Shown: positions 52,214-63,868, counted from the stretch's first letter. The stretch is 64,000 nt of DNA from JAWWPG01 sp033850885 (GCA_033850885.1 JAWWPG010000009.1:6625-70624), one strand, 5' to 3'. Translations and numbers: made by a program. Notes: generated by a model from the letters alone, not told the origin.

Positions 52214-52549
52214 TTGAGCGCGATGTCGCTCGGGCTGGCCGTCGTGTCAGGACGTTCCATGGAGCCCACGCTGTACGACGGCGACCGGCTCCTGATCTGC
52301 TACGGCGCAGCACCCCGGCCGGGGCGTCTCGCCGTCGTCCGCCTCCCGGACCGCCCGGTGGCCGTCAAGAGAGTGGTGGGCCGCGTGGACGGCGGGTGGT
52401 GGGTCGAGCGAGACAACCCCCTGATGGGGGTCGACTCCGCGCAGGTCGGCGCCATCCCGGACGAGGACGTCGTGGCCTGTGTGGTGGTCCGGCTGTGGCC
52501 GCTGCGGCGGCGCAGGCGCAGCCGGGCGTCGCGCAGCAGTGACCGTTAG
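52214..52549 (+). CDS. sodX: nickel superoxide dismutase maturation protease
   Basis: Signal-peptidase-like (S26) protease of 111 residues that cleaves the SodN leader. The catalytic Ser15 is in VSGRSMEPTL and Lys52 in RPVAVKRVVG. I chose the TTG at 52214 because AGGAGG ends 6 bp before it; the ATG at 52223 is spaced too far from that site. The basic C-terminus (RRRRRSRASRSSDR) has no membrane helix. Confidence 0.92.
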   Translation: MSAMSLGLAVVSGRSMEPTLYDGDRLLICYGAAPRPGRLAVVRLPDRPVAVKRVVGRVDGGWWVERDNPLMGVDSAQVGAIPDEDVVACVVVRLWPLRRRRRSRASRSSDR

Positions 52550-52558
52550 GCTGCTCCA

Positions 52559-53530
52559 ATGCTCGCCGTCTACGCGGACTCCATCAACTCGGAGGACCCC
52601 CTGTCCGGCCTGGTCGTGGGCGAGCGTCCGGAGCCCGTCGTACCCGACGGCTGGACGACCGTCGAGGTCAAGGCTGCCGCCCTCAACCACCACGACCTCT
52701 TCTCCCTGCAGGGGGTCGGGCTGCCTGCGGACAGGCTGCCGATGATCCTGGGATGTGACGCGGCGGGCCTCGACGAGGACGGCAACGAGGTGGTCGTGCA
52801 CGCGGTCATCACCGACCCCGGCTGGATGGGCGACGAGACCCTGGACCCCAAGCGGTCGCTGCTCTCCGAGCGCCACCAGGGCACCTTCGCTGAGCGGGTC
52901 GCGGTGCCGCGGCGCAACGTCGTCCCCAAGCCCGCCTCGTTGTCGTTCGAGCAGGCAGCCTGCCTGCCTACCGCCTGGCTGACGGCGTACCGGATGCTCT
53001 TCACCCAGGGGCGCCTCCGGCCGGGCGACAGCGTGCTCGTGCAGGGCGCCGGCGGGGGAGTGTCGACCGCGCTCATCGCACTTGCCAGTGCGGCCGGCTT
53101 GCGGGTGTTCGCGACGAGCAGGGACGAGGCCAAGCGGTCCCGGGCACTTGACCTCGGGGCCCACGAGGCCGTCGAGCCGGGTACCCGGCTGCCGCACCGC
53201 GTCGACGCGGTGATGGAGACCGTCGGAGCGGCCACCTGGCGGCACTCGATGACGTCGCTGCGACCGGGAGGCACGCTGGTGATCTCGGGTACGACGTCCG
53301 GCGCCGTGCCCGAGAACCCCGAGCTGACCCGGATCTTCTTCCTGCAGCTGCGGGTTCAGGGGTCGACGATGGGCACCCGAGATGAGCTGCATGCGCTGAC
53401 CGAGCTGCTCGACCTGAGTGGTGCCCGCCCGGTGATCGACCGCGAGCTTTCCCTGACGGACGCGCGAGAAGGGTTCGCAGCGATGCTCGACGGGGAGCTC
53501 TTCGGCAAGGTGGTCTTCACCCTCCGTTGA
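52559..53530 (+). CDS. zinc-binding dehydrogenase/quinone oxidoreductase-like (MDR family)
   Basis: Medium-chain reductase of 323 residues with a GroES-like N-terminal half (VEVKAAALNHHDLFSLQG, ILGCDAAG) and a Rossmann half (VLVQGAGGGVSTALIALASAAGLRVFATSRDEAK). The structural zinc cysteines of true alcohol dehydrogenases are missing, so it is probably NAD(P)H-quinone- or enone-reductase-like. The last codons CTC CGT TGA run into the repeat array of site 3. Confidence 0.87.
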   Translation: MLAVYADSINSEDPLSGLVVGERPEPVVPDGWTTVEVKAAALNHHDLFSLQGVGLPADRLPMILGCDAAGLDEDGNEVVVHAVITDPGWMGDETLDPKRSLLSERHQGTFAERVAVPRRNVVPKPASLSFEQAACLPTAWLTAYRMLFTQGRLRPGDSVLVQGAGGGVSTALIALASAAGLRVFATSRDEAKRSRALDLGAHEAVEPGTRLPHRVDAVMETVGAATWRHSMTSLRPGGTLVISGTTSGAVPENPELTRIFFLQLRVQGSTMGTRDELHALTELLDLSGARPVIDRELSLTDAREGFAAMLDGELFGKVVFTLR

Positions 53531-53769
53531 CCCGTCGCTAAGTTGCCGTTGAGCCGTCGCAAAGTTGCCGTTGAGCCGTCGCGAAGTTGCCGTTGAGCCG
53601 TCGCGAACAATGCTTGAGCGGGAGATCCGCGGCGAGGGTCGCTTCCCCTGCAGTTGAGCCGTCGCAAAGTTGGCCTGAACGTCGGCACGGAACCGGGATG
53701 TGGCCCAACTTTCCGACGGGTCAACCCCAATTTTGCGACGGGTCAACGGCAATTTTGCGACGGGTCAAC
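53525..53769. repeat. 22-bp tandem repeat array, forward then inverted (site 3 of 3)
   Basis: Forward units at 53525, 53547, 53569 and 53591, an isolated forward unit at about 53651, then three inverted units at 53704, 53726 and 53748. The period is 22 bp and the core is GTTGASCCGTCGCAAA. The first forward unit supplies the stop of the dehydrogenase gene and the last inverted unit supplies the stop of the sulfatase gene. The middle (53613-53703) holds less related sequence. Confidence 0.93.
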
Positions 53770-55219
53770 CGGGGAGCCAGGCCAGGCAGGAACGCCCGGC
53801 GCAGTCGCGCAGCCGCCCGAGCTGGTCGAGCAGCGCCCGCTGTACCGAGGCGTAGCGGGGTTGTCCGTCGACGCTGGACATCTCGAACGGGTCCCGGCTC
53901 CTGTCGTACAGCTCGATGTCACCGTTGTCCCACCTCAGCAACGTGTAGCGGTTGGTGCGGACGCCCTGGTAGAGCCAGGTCGGCGACGTCCCGTGGACGG
54001 GGGCCGCCTCCAGCGGGACGATGCGGTCCCGGTTGTCGGGCAGGCTGCCCTGAGCGAGCGGCAGCAGCGACTCCCCGTCGAGTACGCGTCCCGGGCGGGT
54101 GTGGGTCATCTGCGCGATGGTGGCGGCGATGTCCACCGTCGTCACGGCCTGTTGGCGAACCACGCCATGTGGGATCCCCGGGCCTTCGATGATGAGCGGG
54201 ACCAACACCGACGGCTCGTAACCCAGGATCTTGTTACGCCACCGATGCTCGCCGAGCTGGATGCCGTTGTCGGACGTGAACATGATGTAGGTGTTGCGAT
54301 ACTGCCCGGACGCCTTCAGCTGCGCCACCAGGTGCGCGACAGCCCGGTCCACGGACTGGAGTGCCTCGATCCGCTGGATCCGGTCGAACCGCAGAAGGCG
54401 CAGCTGGCTGGGAGTCAACAGCGGCAGCCTCCGCATGAACGCGGACTTGTCACTCATGTTCGCCTCGTTGACGGACGGGTCCCGTAGCGGCGCCAGGTCG
54501 TCGTAGGTGCCCCGGTCGACGAGCTCGGGCCTCGGCGGGTGCCAGCAGCCCTCGCGCTCGCTTGCGGGGATCCCCGCGATTGTGCACTCGGCGTGCGGTG
54601 CGACGTACGAGACCCACATGAAGTACGGCCGGTCGGAGCCATGGAGCTCGCGAACCAGCTCCGTGCTGGTGTGGTCGAAGAGGTCGGTCTGGTAGACGTG
54701 CGGGTACTCGACGATCGAGCCGTTCTGGTTGAGGATCACGTCGAAGTAGTCGTAGACGTGGGTGAGCGAGCCGTCCCAGATGTCCCACCCGGGAGGCACC
54801 TCGTGCGGGTCGCGTTCGCCGTACTGGTTGAGGTACTTGCCCATGAAGACGGTCTGGTAGCCACGGCTGCGCAGCCACACGGGCAGCGTGTTCGAGCTGT
54901 CGAGCTTGTAGTAGCCGCCGCGCGGCCAGGCGTTCCCCTGGACGCCGTTGTTGTGCGAGTACTGGCCGGAGAGCACCTCGGCCCGCGCCGGACAGCACAG
55001 CGGGTACGGCGAGAGCATCTGGGAAAACGTCGCGCCCTGTCCGGCCAGCAGCCGCTCGGTGTTGGGCATAAAGCGCAGGTCGTCCATCCGCATGTCGTCG
55101 GTCATGACGAGGATGACGTTGGGCCCGTGCACCGCGGGGGGCGGCTGGCCGAGTGCGCTCAGGCCGAGCGTGGCGAGGAAGACGGCCAGCGCCAGCCCCC
55201 AGAGCCGGCGTTTCCTCAC
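53765..55219 (-). CDS. secreted sulfatase (formylglycine type)
   Basis: A 484-residue sulfatase with an N-terminal signal or anchor (KRRLWGLALAVFLATLGLSALG). The formylglycine motif C-x-P-x-R is Cys75-Cys76-Pro77-Ala78-Arg79 in LCCPARAEVLSGQ, so Cys75 should be converted to formylglycine. Metal motifs: VILVMTDDMRMDD and MFTSDNGIQLGEH. The GTG start overlaps the stop of the small upstream gene (GTGA). The substrate, an extracellular sulfate ester, is unknown. Confidence 0.9.
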   Translation of the reverse strand: MRKRRLWGLALAVFLATLGLSALGQPPPAVHGPNVILVMTDDMRMDDLRFMPNTERLLAGQGATFSQMLSPYPLCCPARAEVLSGQYSHNNGVQGNAWPRGGYYKLDSSNTLPVWLRSRGYQTVFMGKYLNQYGERDPHEVPPGWDIWDGSLTHVYDYFDVILNQNGSIVEYPHVYQTDLFDHTSTELVRELHGSDRPYFMWVSYVAPHAECTIAGIPASEREGCWHPPRPELVDRGTYDDLAPLRDPSVNEANMSDKSAFMRRLPLLTPSQLRLLRFDRIQRIEALQSVDRAVAHLVAQLKASGQYRNTYIMFTSDNGIQLGEHRWRNKILGYEPSVLVPLIIEGPGIPHGVVRQQAVTTVDIAATIAQMTHTRPGRVLDGESLLPLAQGSLPDNRDRIVPLEAAPVHGTSPTWLYQGVRTNRYTLLRWDNGDIELYDRSRDPFEMSSVDGQPRYASVQRALLDQLGRLRDCAGRSCLAWLPG

Positions 55220-55395
55220 TCGTCTGGGTCGTCGTCGAGACGGGAGAGCCAGGTCGCGAGGCGCTCCACGGCGGTCTCGAACTCAGGGGAGAGGTCCACG
55301 AACTCCTGCATGCGGTCGGCAACCCACGAGAGGGTGACCAGCTCGTCCCCCCGCCGGTCCGTCAGCTCCTCGATCCCCCGGTCGGTGAAGTACAT
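55216..55395 (-). CDS. DUF6104-like small protein (59 residues)
   Basis: Short gene between kgd and the sulfatase. The product begins MYFTDRGIEELTDRRGDE and ends with an acidic tail (RLATWLSRLDDDPDE); I recognise this as the small DUF6104-type protein found next to kgd in actinomycetes. It starts 15 bp after the kgd stop and overlaps the sulfatase start by 4 bases, so the three genes form one operon. Confidence 0.82.
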   Translation of the reverse strand: MYFTDRGIEELTDRRGDELVTLSWVADRMQEFVDLSPEFETAVERLATWLSRLDDDPDE

Positions 55396-55410
55396 CGCCG
55401 CCTCCGAGGC

Positions 55411-58400
55411 TTACGCGAAGGCCCGGTCGAAGATGCCGGCGAGCTCCTCGAGGTGCTGTGCCTTCTGCCCGCAGGCCGGGGCTGCCGAAGCTATCCGCCC
55501 GACGAGGTTGAACGGTACGTCGACGCCGAGCTCGGGCACCAGGTTGAGCGCCATGTGTGGCCACGGACCCATGTTCGCGGGCTCGTCCTGGACCCAGCGG
55601 ATCTCGGCCAGGTTGGGGTACTTCGCGAGCTCCGCCTTCACTTCGTCGGTGGGGCGAGGGTAGAGCCGCTCGAGCCGGGTGATGGCGATCCTGTCTTCCG
55701 CTTCGCGCTTCTTACGCTCGACGTACAGGTCCCAGGTGATCCGGCCGGAGCACAGCACGAGTGTCCGAACGGCTGTGGGGTCGGCGACGTCGTCTCCGAT
55801 GACCGGCCGGAACGTGCCCGTCGTGAAGTCGGAGGGCATCGAGGCGGCGTCACGGCGCTTGAGCATCGACTTCGGCGTGAAGACCACCATCGGCCGGTGG
55901 GTGGGACCGAGCGAGTGTTGGCGAAGGAGGTGGAAGTAGCTGGCCGGTGTCGAGGGCTGAGCGACCGTGAAGGCGTCGCCGGCCGCCAGCGTGAGGAAAC
56001 GCTCGATCCGGGCGGACGAGTGGTCGGGGCCCTGCCCTTCGTAGCCGTGGGGGAGGAGCAGCACAACGCCCGATTGCTGCTGCCACTTCGCCTCGCCGGA
56101 CGCCACGAACTCGTCGATGATCGTCTGGGCGCCGTTGGCGAAGTCGCCGAACTGCGCCTCCCACAGCGTGAGAGCCTCCGGGCGCGCGACCGAATACCCG
56201 TACTCGAAGCCCATCGCGGCGTACTCCGAGAGCAAGGAGTCGTAGACGTGGAAGCTGGCCTGGTCGTCCGACAGGTGCTGCAGGGGCGTCCACTCCTCAC
56301 CGGTCACCCGGTCGATCACCGTGGCGAAACGCGACACGAACGTGCCGCGCCTCGAGTCCTGGCCGGAGAGGCGGACCGGCCTGCCCTGCATCAGCAGCGA
56401 CCCGAAGGCGATGATCTCCCCGGTGCCCCAGTCGATCGGGCCATCGGCGATCGATGCCGCCCGACGCTGCAGCTGCGGGAGCACCTTCGGGTGCACGGTG
56501 AAGCCAACCGGAGCCGAGACGTGGGCGTCCGCGATGCGCTTCATCACTTCGGGCGTGACGGCCGTGTCGTCGCTGCCGGTGGCCGCGCCCTTGGTCGGGT
56601 ACTCCGGCACGGTGACGTACTCGTCGGCCTGGCTCTTGGCCTCCCGCACCTCCGTGAAAACCGCCTCGAGCTGCTTCTGGTAGTCGCGCATGGCGGACTC
56701 GGCCTCTTCGATCGTGATGTCGCCACGACCGATGAGAGCCTCGGTGTACAGCCTGCGGACGGAACGCTTCTTCTCGATGAGGTCGTACATCAGCGGCTGG
56801 GTGTACGACGGGTCGTCGCCCTCGTTGTGACCGCGACGCCGGTAACAGACCAGGTCGATGACGACGTCCTGCTTGAATGCCTGCCGGTACTCGAACGCGA
56901 GCTGGGCGACTCTGATGCAGGCTTCCGGATCGTCGCCGTTCACGTGGAAGATGGGGGCCTGCACCATCCGGGCTACGTCGGTGCAGTACAGCGAGGAGCG
57001 GGAGGAGGACGGCGACGTCGTGAAGCCGACCTGGTTGTTGACGACGAGGTGGACGGTGCCCCCCGTTCGGTAGCCCCTCAGCTGCGAGAGGTTGAGGGTC
57101 TCGGCGACGACGCCCTGACCGGCGAAGGCCGCATCCCCGTGCACCAGCAGGGGTAGCACGGGGTAGGCACTTCCCTTGTTGAGCAGGTCTTGCTTGGCTC
57201 GTGCGATGCCTTCGAGCACCGGGTCGACGGCCTCGAGGTGGGACGGGTTGGCCGCCACGGAGACCTTGATCGTGTTGCCCTTGCCGGATCGGAACTCACC
57301 CTCGGCGCCGAGGTGGTACTTGACGTCGCCCGACCCCTGCACGGTGTTGGGGTCGATGTTGCCCTCGAACTCACGGAAGATCTGGGCATAACGCTTGCCG
57401 ACGATGTTCGCGAGGACGTTCAACCGGCCACGGTGCGCCATGCCGATCGCCACCTCGTCGAGTCCGCTCTCCGCCGCCGCCTCGCATATCTCGTCGAGCA
57501 GCGGCACCGTCGTCTCGGCGCCCTCGAGGCTGAACCGCTTCTGGCCGACGAACTTGGTTTGCAGGAACGTCTCGAAGGCCTCGGCCTGGTTGAGCTTGTG
57601 CAGGATACGTAGCTGCTCGTCACGCGGCGGCTTCGTGTGGGGCCGCTCGACGCGCTCCTGGATCCAACGACGTTGCTCCGGGTCCTGGATGTGCATGTAC
57701 TCGATGCCGGTCGTGCGGCAGTAGGAGTCGCGCAGGATCCCGAGGATGTGCCTCAGCTTCATGAACCTCTTGTTGGCGAACGACCCGCTCGCGAACTCCC
57801 GGTCGAGGTCCCACAGCGTGAGACCGTGGGTGCCGACGTCGAGGTCCGGGTGGCTGCGCTGCTGGTACTCCAGGGGGTCGGTGTCGGCCATCATGTGACC
57901 GCGCACCCGGTAGGCATGGATCAGCTCGAGGATCCGGGCCTGCTTGCTGATGGCGTCCTCGTGGCTCGCGGAGATGTCCGGCGCCCAGCGGATCGGCTCG
58001 TACGGGATTCGAAGCGCCCGGAAGATCGTGTCGTAGAAACCCTCCTCACCGAGGAGCAGGGCGTGGATCCTGCGCAGGAAGTCCCCCGACTGCGCGCCCT
58101 GGATGACGCGATGGTCGTAAGTCGACGTGAGCGTCATGACCTTGCTCACCGCGTTGCGCGCGATCGTCTCCTCCGCCGCACCTTGCCACTCGGGCGGGTA
58201 CTCCATCGCGCCCACGCCCAGGATGGTGCCCTGGCCACTCATCAGTCGCGGGACGGAATGGTTGGTGCCGATCGTCCCGGGGTTGGTGAGGCTGACGGAC
58301 GTTCCCTCGAAGTCGGCCACCGTGAGCTTGTTCTCGCGGGCTCGCCGTACGACATCCTCGTAGGCAGTCCAGAAGGCGGCGAAGCCCATTTCCTCGGCGG

Positions 58401-59202
58401 CCTTGATGGCGGGAACCATCAGCTGGCGGGAGCCGTCCGCCTTCTGGATGTCGATGGCCAGACCCAGGTTGATGTGGGCCGGCTTGACCAGGTTGGGCTT
58501 GCCGTCGATCTCCTGGTAGCTGTAGTTCATCTCGGGCATCGTCTTGAGCGCCTGGACTGCGGCGAAGCCGATGATGTGGGTGAAGGACACCTTGCCGCCG
58601 CGGGCGCGCGACAGGTGGTTGTTGATGACGATCCGGTTGTCGATGAGCAGCTTGACCGGAAGGGTTCGGACGCTGGTGGCGGTTGGAACCGTCAGGCTGG
58701 CGGCCATGTTCGCGACCGTGCGGGCGGCGGCGCCCCGGAGCACCACATGTTCCGGCTCCTTGCTCGGCGGCTGGGCCGGGGTCTCGGCGGGTGCCTCCTT
58801 CGGGTGCGGCTTCGCGCTGGCCGGTGTCGACTGCTTGCGGTCCGGCGCTGCTCGCTTCTGTTCAGGGGCTGCCGGCTTTTGCTCAGGGGCTGCTCGCTTC
58901 TGGTCCGGCGCTGCCTTCTTCTGGTCCGGCGCTGCCTGCTCCTGCTCCGGGCGGGCCGGGCTGGTGGCGCGCGTCGCGGAGGCAGCCGGGATCGCCGGCT
59001 TGGCGTCCGCCGGGGTCGGCGCCGCGGCGTCCTTGCCGTTCGGGCCCTCGCCGTTTCCATGGTCGCCCCGGCTCGCGAACAGCGTGCGCCAGTCGTCGCT
59101 CACCGACGCGGGATCGTGCTGGTACTTGTCGAACATTTCATCGACAAGCCATTCGTTCGGGCCAAAACCACTTGCTGGATCTGTTTGCGTGGACTCGGAC
59201 AC
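55411..59202 (-). CDS. kgd: multifunctional 2-oxoglutarate metabolism enzyme
   Basis: TCA-cycle enzyme of 1263 residues that decarboxylates 2-oxoglutarate and acts as E1/E2 of the oxoglutarate dehydrogenase complex. Order: N-terminal segment (PNEWLVDEMFDKYQHDP), a low-complexity Pro/Ala/Lys linker (about 60-150), an E2 acyltransferase domain (DHRVIQGAQSGDF), then the thiamine-diphosphate E1 domain (GDAAFAGQGVVAETLNL, VVNNQVGFTTSP). The linker lacks a lipoyl domain, as in mycobacterial Kgd. GTG start. Operon with the DUF6104-like gene and the sulfatase. Confidence 0.95.
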   Translation of the reverse strand: MSESTQTDPASGFGPNEWLVDEMFDKYQHDPASVSDDWRTLFASRGDHGNGEGPNGKDAAAPTPADAKPAIPAASATRATSPARPEQEQAAPDQKKAAPDQKRAAPEQKPAAPEQKRAAPDRKQSTPASAKPHPKEAPAETPAQPPSKEPEHVVLRGAAARTVANMAASLTVPTATSVRTLPVKLLIDNRIVINNHLSRARGGKVSFTHIIGFAAVQALKTMPEMNYSYQEIDGKPNLVKPAHINLGLAIDIQKADGSRQLMVPAIKAAEEMGFAAFWTAYEDVVRRARENKLTVADFEGTSVSLTNPGTIGTNHSVPRLMSGQGTILGVGAMEYPPEWQGAAEETIARNAVSKVMTLTSTYDHRVIQGAQSGDFLRRIHALLLGEEGFYDTIFRALRIPYEPIRWAPDISASHEDAISKQARILELIHAYRVRGHMMADTDPLEYQQRSHPDLDVGTHGLTLWDLDREFASGSFANKRFMKLRHILGILRDSYCRTTGIEYMHIQDPEQRRWIQERVERPHTKPPRDEQLRILHKLNQAEAFETFLQTKFVGQKRFSLEGAETTVPLLDEICEAAAESGLDEVAIGMAHRGRLNVLANIVGKRYAQIFREFEGNIDPNTVQGSGDVKYHLGAEGEFRSGKGNTIKVSVAANPSHLEAVDPVLEGIARAKQDLLNKGSAYPVLPLLVHGDAAFAGQGVVAETLNLSQLRGYRTGGTVHLVVNNQVGFTTSPSSSRSSLYCTDVARMVQAPIFHVNGDDPEACIRVAQLAFEYRQAFKQDVVIDLVCYRRRGHNEGDDPSYTQPLMYDLIEKKRSVRRLYTEALIGRGDITIEEAESAMRDYQKQLEAVFTEVREAKSQADEYVTVPEYPTKGAATGSDDTAVTPEVMKRIADAHVSAPVGFTVHPKVLPQLQRRAASIADGPIDWGTGEIIAFGSLLMQGRPVRLSGQDSRRGTFVSRFATVIDRVTGEEWTPLQHLSDDQASFHVYDSLLSEYAAMGFEYGYSVARPEALTLWEAQFGDFANGAQTIIDEFVASGEAKWQQQSGVVLLLPHGYEGQGPDHSSARIERFLTLAAGDAFTVAQPSTPASYFHLLRQHSLGPTHRPMVVFTPKSMLKRRDAASMPSDFTTGTFRPVIGDDVADPTAVRTLVLCSGRITWDLYVERKKREAEDRIAITRLERLYPRPTDEVKAELAKYPNLAEIRWVQDEPANMGPWPHMALNLVPELGVDVPFNLVGRIASAAPACGQKAQHLEELAGIFDRAFA
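58831..58950 (-). repeat. 21-bp tandem repeats encoding the Kgd linker
   Basis: About six imperfect 21-bp units encode the heptad AAPDQKR/AAPEQKP in the linker of Kgd (residues about 84-124). The repeat keeps the reading frame, so copy number can change without breaking the enzyme; it only alters the tether length between the N-terminal segment and the E2 domain. Confidence 0.85.
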
Positions 59203-59375
59203 GGCCTGAGTTTCGCCTCTTCTGCTTCAGCGCTTGTTCGGGGGACAGGCACAAGGCTAACTCTCGCGCGCGCTTATCCGCAGGGAGCGTGACCGGAGTG
59301 ACGCTGTGAGCACTCTCATACGGGCACCGGCGGTAGGGCCCCAGGCGCCTGGGCGATGTCGGACAACCGAGACGG

Positions 59376-59951
59376 TCAGCGCTCGAGGTAGAACTGCACG
59401 ACCGGTGCGAGCAGCGCCACAATGTCCTGCTCGGGCGCCGAAGCGAGTGGCTCCGCCCGGACGATGGCGGACAGGAACGCGTAGCCGAGCAGCTGCGCGA
59501 GCATCGCGGCCAGCGTCGCCGGCTCGACGTGCAGAAGCGGCATGACCTGCCGCTCGATCACATCCTCCAACAGTCTGCGCGCCATCACCGAACCCTCGTC
59601 CGTGGTCGCCGCGGCCCGGAAGAATGCCTGTAGCTGGTGACTCGTGGTTGGGTCCCGCCAGGCTCGGACGAAGATCGTCACGATGCGCTCGCCGAGCTCA
59701 TCGTGCGGTGCTCCTTCGAGGGCTTCCACGACGTCCCTCAGCGGCTGTTGCGGGAACGCCACGGCAGCCAGGAACAGCTGCTGCTTGCTGCCGTAGAAAT
59801 GGCGGATCAGAGCCTGGTTCACACCCGCCCGGTCGGCCACCGCGCGCAGCGTCGTTCCCTGGTAGCCGAGCTGTGCGAACAACGCGCGGGCCGAGGTCAC
59901 GATATCCCCCGCTGTCGTCGTTGGCCCCGGTCGCCTGCCCGCTGGTGTCAT
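59376..59951 (-). CDS. TetR-family repressor
   Basis: Regulator of 191 residues from the ATG at 59951 (a GTG at 59987 is open but lies too close to the operator). The HTH is ALFAQLGYQGTTLRAVADRAGVNQALIRHFYGSKQQLFLAAV (key part ADRAGVNQALIRHFYGSK). It is divergent from an ABC exporter operon, with a palindrome at 59995-60020 as the likely binding site, so it probably represses the exporter until a ligand binds. Confidence 0.9.
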   Translation of the reverse strand: MTPAGRRPGPTTTAGDIVTSARALFAQLGYQGTTLRAVADRAGVNQALIRHFYGSKQQLFLAAVAFPQQPLRDVVEALEGAPHDELGERIVTIFVRAWRDPTTSHQLQAFFRAAATTDEGSVMARRLLEDVIERQVMPLLHVEPATLAAMLAQLLGYAFLSAIVRAEPLASAPEQDIVALLAPVVQFYLER

Positions 59952-59994
59952 CAACGGCTCCCTCCACGGGTTGACCTCAACCCGCACTCTAACC

Positions 59995-60020
59995 CATAAT
60001 TATTCGTATGACTAATTATG
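59995..60020. promoter_or_regulatory. 26-bp palindrome, probable TetR operator
   Basis: CATAATTA (59995-60002), 10 bases, TAATTATG (60013-60020). The AT-rich palindrome stands out from the GC-rich surroundings, lies between the divergent tetR and ABC genes, and its spacer contains the ABC gene ATG. An outer CCTCAACC/GGTTGAGG pair (about 59975 and 60021) extends the symmetry. Confidence 0.75.
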
Positions 60021-60730
60021 TGGTTGAGGCGACTAGCCTCTCCATCGTCCGCGGATCCGCACAGGTCCTCCGCGGTCTCGACTTGACGGTGTCGGAGGGT
60101 GTCATCACGGGCCTGCTGGGACCGAGCGGTTCAGGAAAGACCACGCTGATGCGTGCGATCGTCGGACTGCAGGCCGTCCGGGACGGCCGGATCCTGGTCC
60201 TCGGGCGGAACGCGGGTACGGCGTCGCTGCGGTCCGACGTCGCTTACGCGCCGCAGGGCACGTCCGTCTACCCGGATCTCAGCGTTGTCGAGAACGTCGG
60301 CTACTTCGCTCGATGTGTGCACGCCAAGGAGGAGGACGTCGACCGAGTGCTGAGCCAGGTCGAGCTGACGCCGTACGCCGACCGGCTCGCCCGGTCTCTG
60401 TCAGGGGGACAGCGCTCGCGCGTCAGTCTCGCCATCGCCCTGCTCGGGTCGCCGCGACTCCTCGTCTTGGACGAGCCCACGGTCGGCCTCGACCCGGTGC
60501 TGCGGGAGCAACTGTGGCGCCTCTTCGCGGAGCTGGCCGAGGACGGGGTAACCCTGCTGGTCTCCAGTCACGTGATGGACGAGGCCGAGCGGTGTGACGA
60601 CCTGCTGCTGCTGCGCGACGGGAAGCTGCTGACCCAGGAGAGTCCCACGTCGCTCAAGGAGCGGACCTCGACAGTCTCCCTCGACGCCGCGTTCCTCAGC
60701 CTGGTCTCGACTGGGTCGGAGTCATCGTGA
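60008..60730 (+). CDS. ABC transporter ATP-binding protein (DrrA-like)
   Basis: ATPase subunit of 240 residues: Walker A GPSGSGKTT, Q-loop AYAPQGTSVYP, signature LSGGQRSR, Walker B LLVLDEPTVGLDP and switch His SSHVMDEAE. The ATG at 60008 lies in the operator palindrome and has no ribosome binding site, so the mRNA may be leaderless; a GTG at 60020 is an alternative. Its stop overlaps the permease start by 4 bases. Probably an efflux pump for a hydrophobic compound. Confidence 0.92.
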   Translation: MTNYVVEATSLSIVRGSAQVLRGLDLTVSEGVITGLLGPSGSGKTTLMRAIVGLQAVRDGRILVLGRNAGTASLRSDVAYAPQGTSVYPDLSVVENVGYFARCVHAKEEDVDRVLSQVELTPYADRLARSLSGGQRSRVSLAIALLGSPRLLVLDEPTVGLDPVLREQLWRLFAELAEDGVTLLVSSHVMDEAERCDDLLLLRDGKLLTQESPTSLKERTSTVSLDAAFLSLVSTGSESS

Positions 60731-61458
60731 CGCTCACCGCAACCTTCGCAACCGCCCGGCGGGTCGCCCTGCAGCTACGCCACGACCCCCGCACCGTGGT
60801 CATGCTCGTCGCCGTGCCATCCCTGCTTCTCGCCCTTCTGCGTTACGTCTACGACTCGCCGGCGGTCTTCGCCCAGCTCGCCCCAGCGCTTCTCGGGGTG
60901 TTCCCGTTCGTGCTGATGTTCCTCGTCACCTCGATCACCACCCTGCGGGAGAGGACATCGGGCACCCTCGAGCGGCTGATGACGACACCGATCGCGAAGC
61001 TGGACCTGCTCGCCGGGTACGCCATCGCGTTCGGCGTCGTCGCCATCGTGCAGGTCATGATCGCCGTACTCGTCTCCGTATCGCTGGGCCTCGACGTGGG
61101 TGGCACGTTGGGGTGGCTGCTGCTGGTGGCAGCTGCCGACGCCCTGCTCGGTGTTGCGCTTGGGCTGCTCGCGAGCGCGTTTGCGCGCACCGAGTTCCAG
61201 GCTATCCAGTTCATGCCCCTCGTGGTCTTCCCGCAGCTGCTTCTGTGCGGGCTGTTCCAGCCCCGGTCGCAGATGGCGACGGTCCTGCAGTGGGCGTCGG
61301 ACGTGATGCCCGTGTCGTACGCCGTGGACGCCCTGCAGCGTGTCGCCCGAAACGGTCATGTCAGCGGGGACTACACGCGCGACCTCGTCGTCGTCGGCTG
61401 TTGCGTGGTCGCCGGACTCGCGCTCGCCGCGGCGACGCTTCGCCGGCAGACTCCCTGA
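60727..61458 (+). CDS. ABC-2 type transporter permease (DrrB-like)
   Basis: Membrane subunit of 243 residues with six helices. TTLRERTSGTLERLMTTPIAKLDLLAGY is the ABC-2 coupling region and LLCGLFQPRSQM precedes the last helices. GTG start overlaps the ATPase gene stop. Forms the exporter with that gene. Its stop is 16 bp from the convergent UvrA-like gene. Confidence 0.92.
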   Translation: MTLTATFATARRVALQLRHDPRTVVMLVAVPSLLLALLRYVYDSPAVFAQLAPALLGVFPFVLMFLVTSITTLRERTSGTLERLMTTPIAKLDLLAGYAIAFGVVAIVQVMIAVLVSVSLGLDVGGTLGWLLLVAAADALLGVALGLLASAFARTEFQAIQFMPLVVFPQLLLCGLFQPRSQMATVLQWASDVMPVSYAVDALQRVARNGHVSGDYTRDLVVVGCCVVAGLALAAATLRRQTP

Positions 61459-61474
61459 CGTCAAGCCCGTGACG

Positions 61475-63868
<2,394 letters not shown>

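Noticed and set aside
57637..59292. Plus-strand open frame of 551 codons opposite kgd
   Set aside because: Antisense shadow; the repeats it shows are the complement of the Kgd linker repeats.
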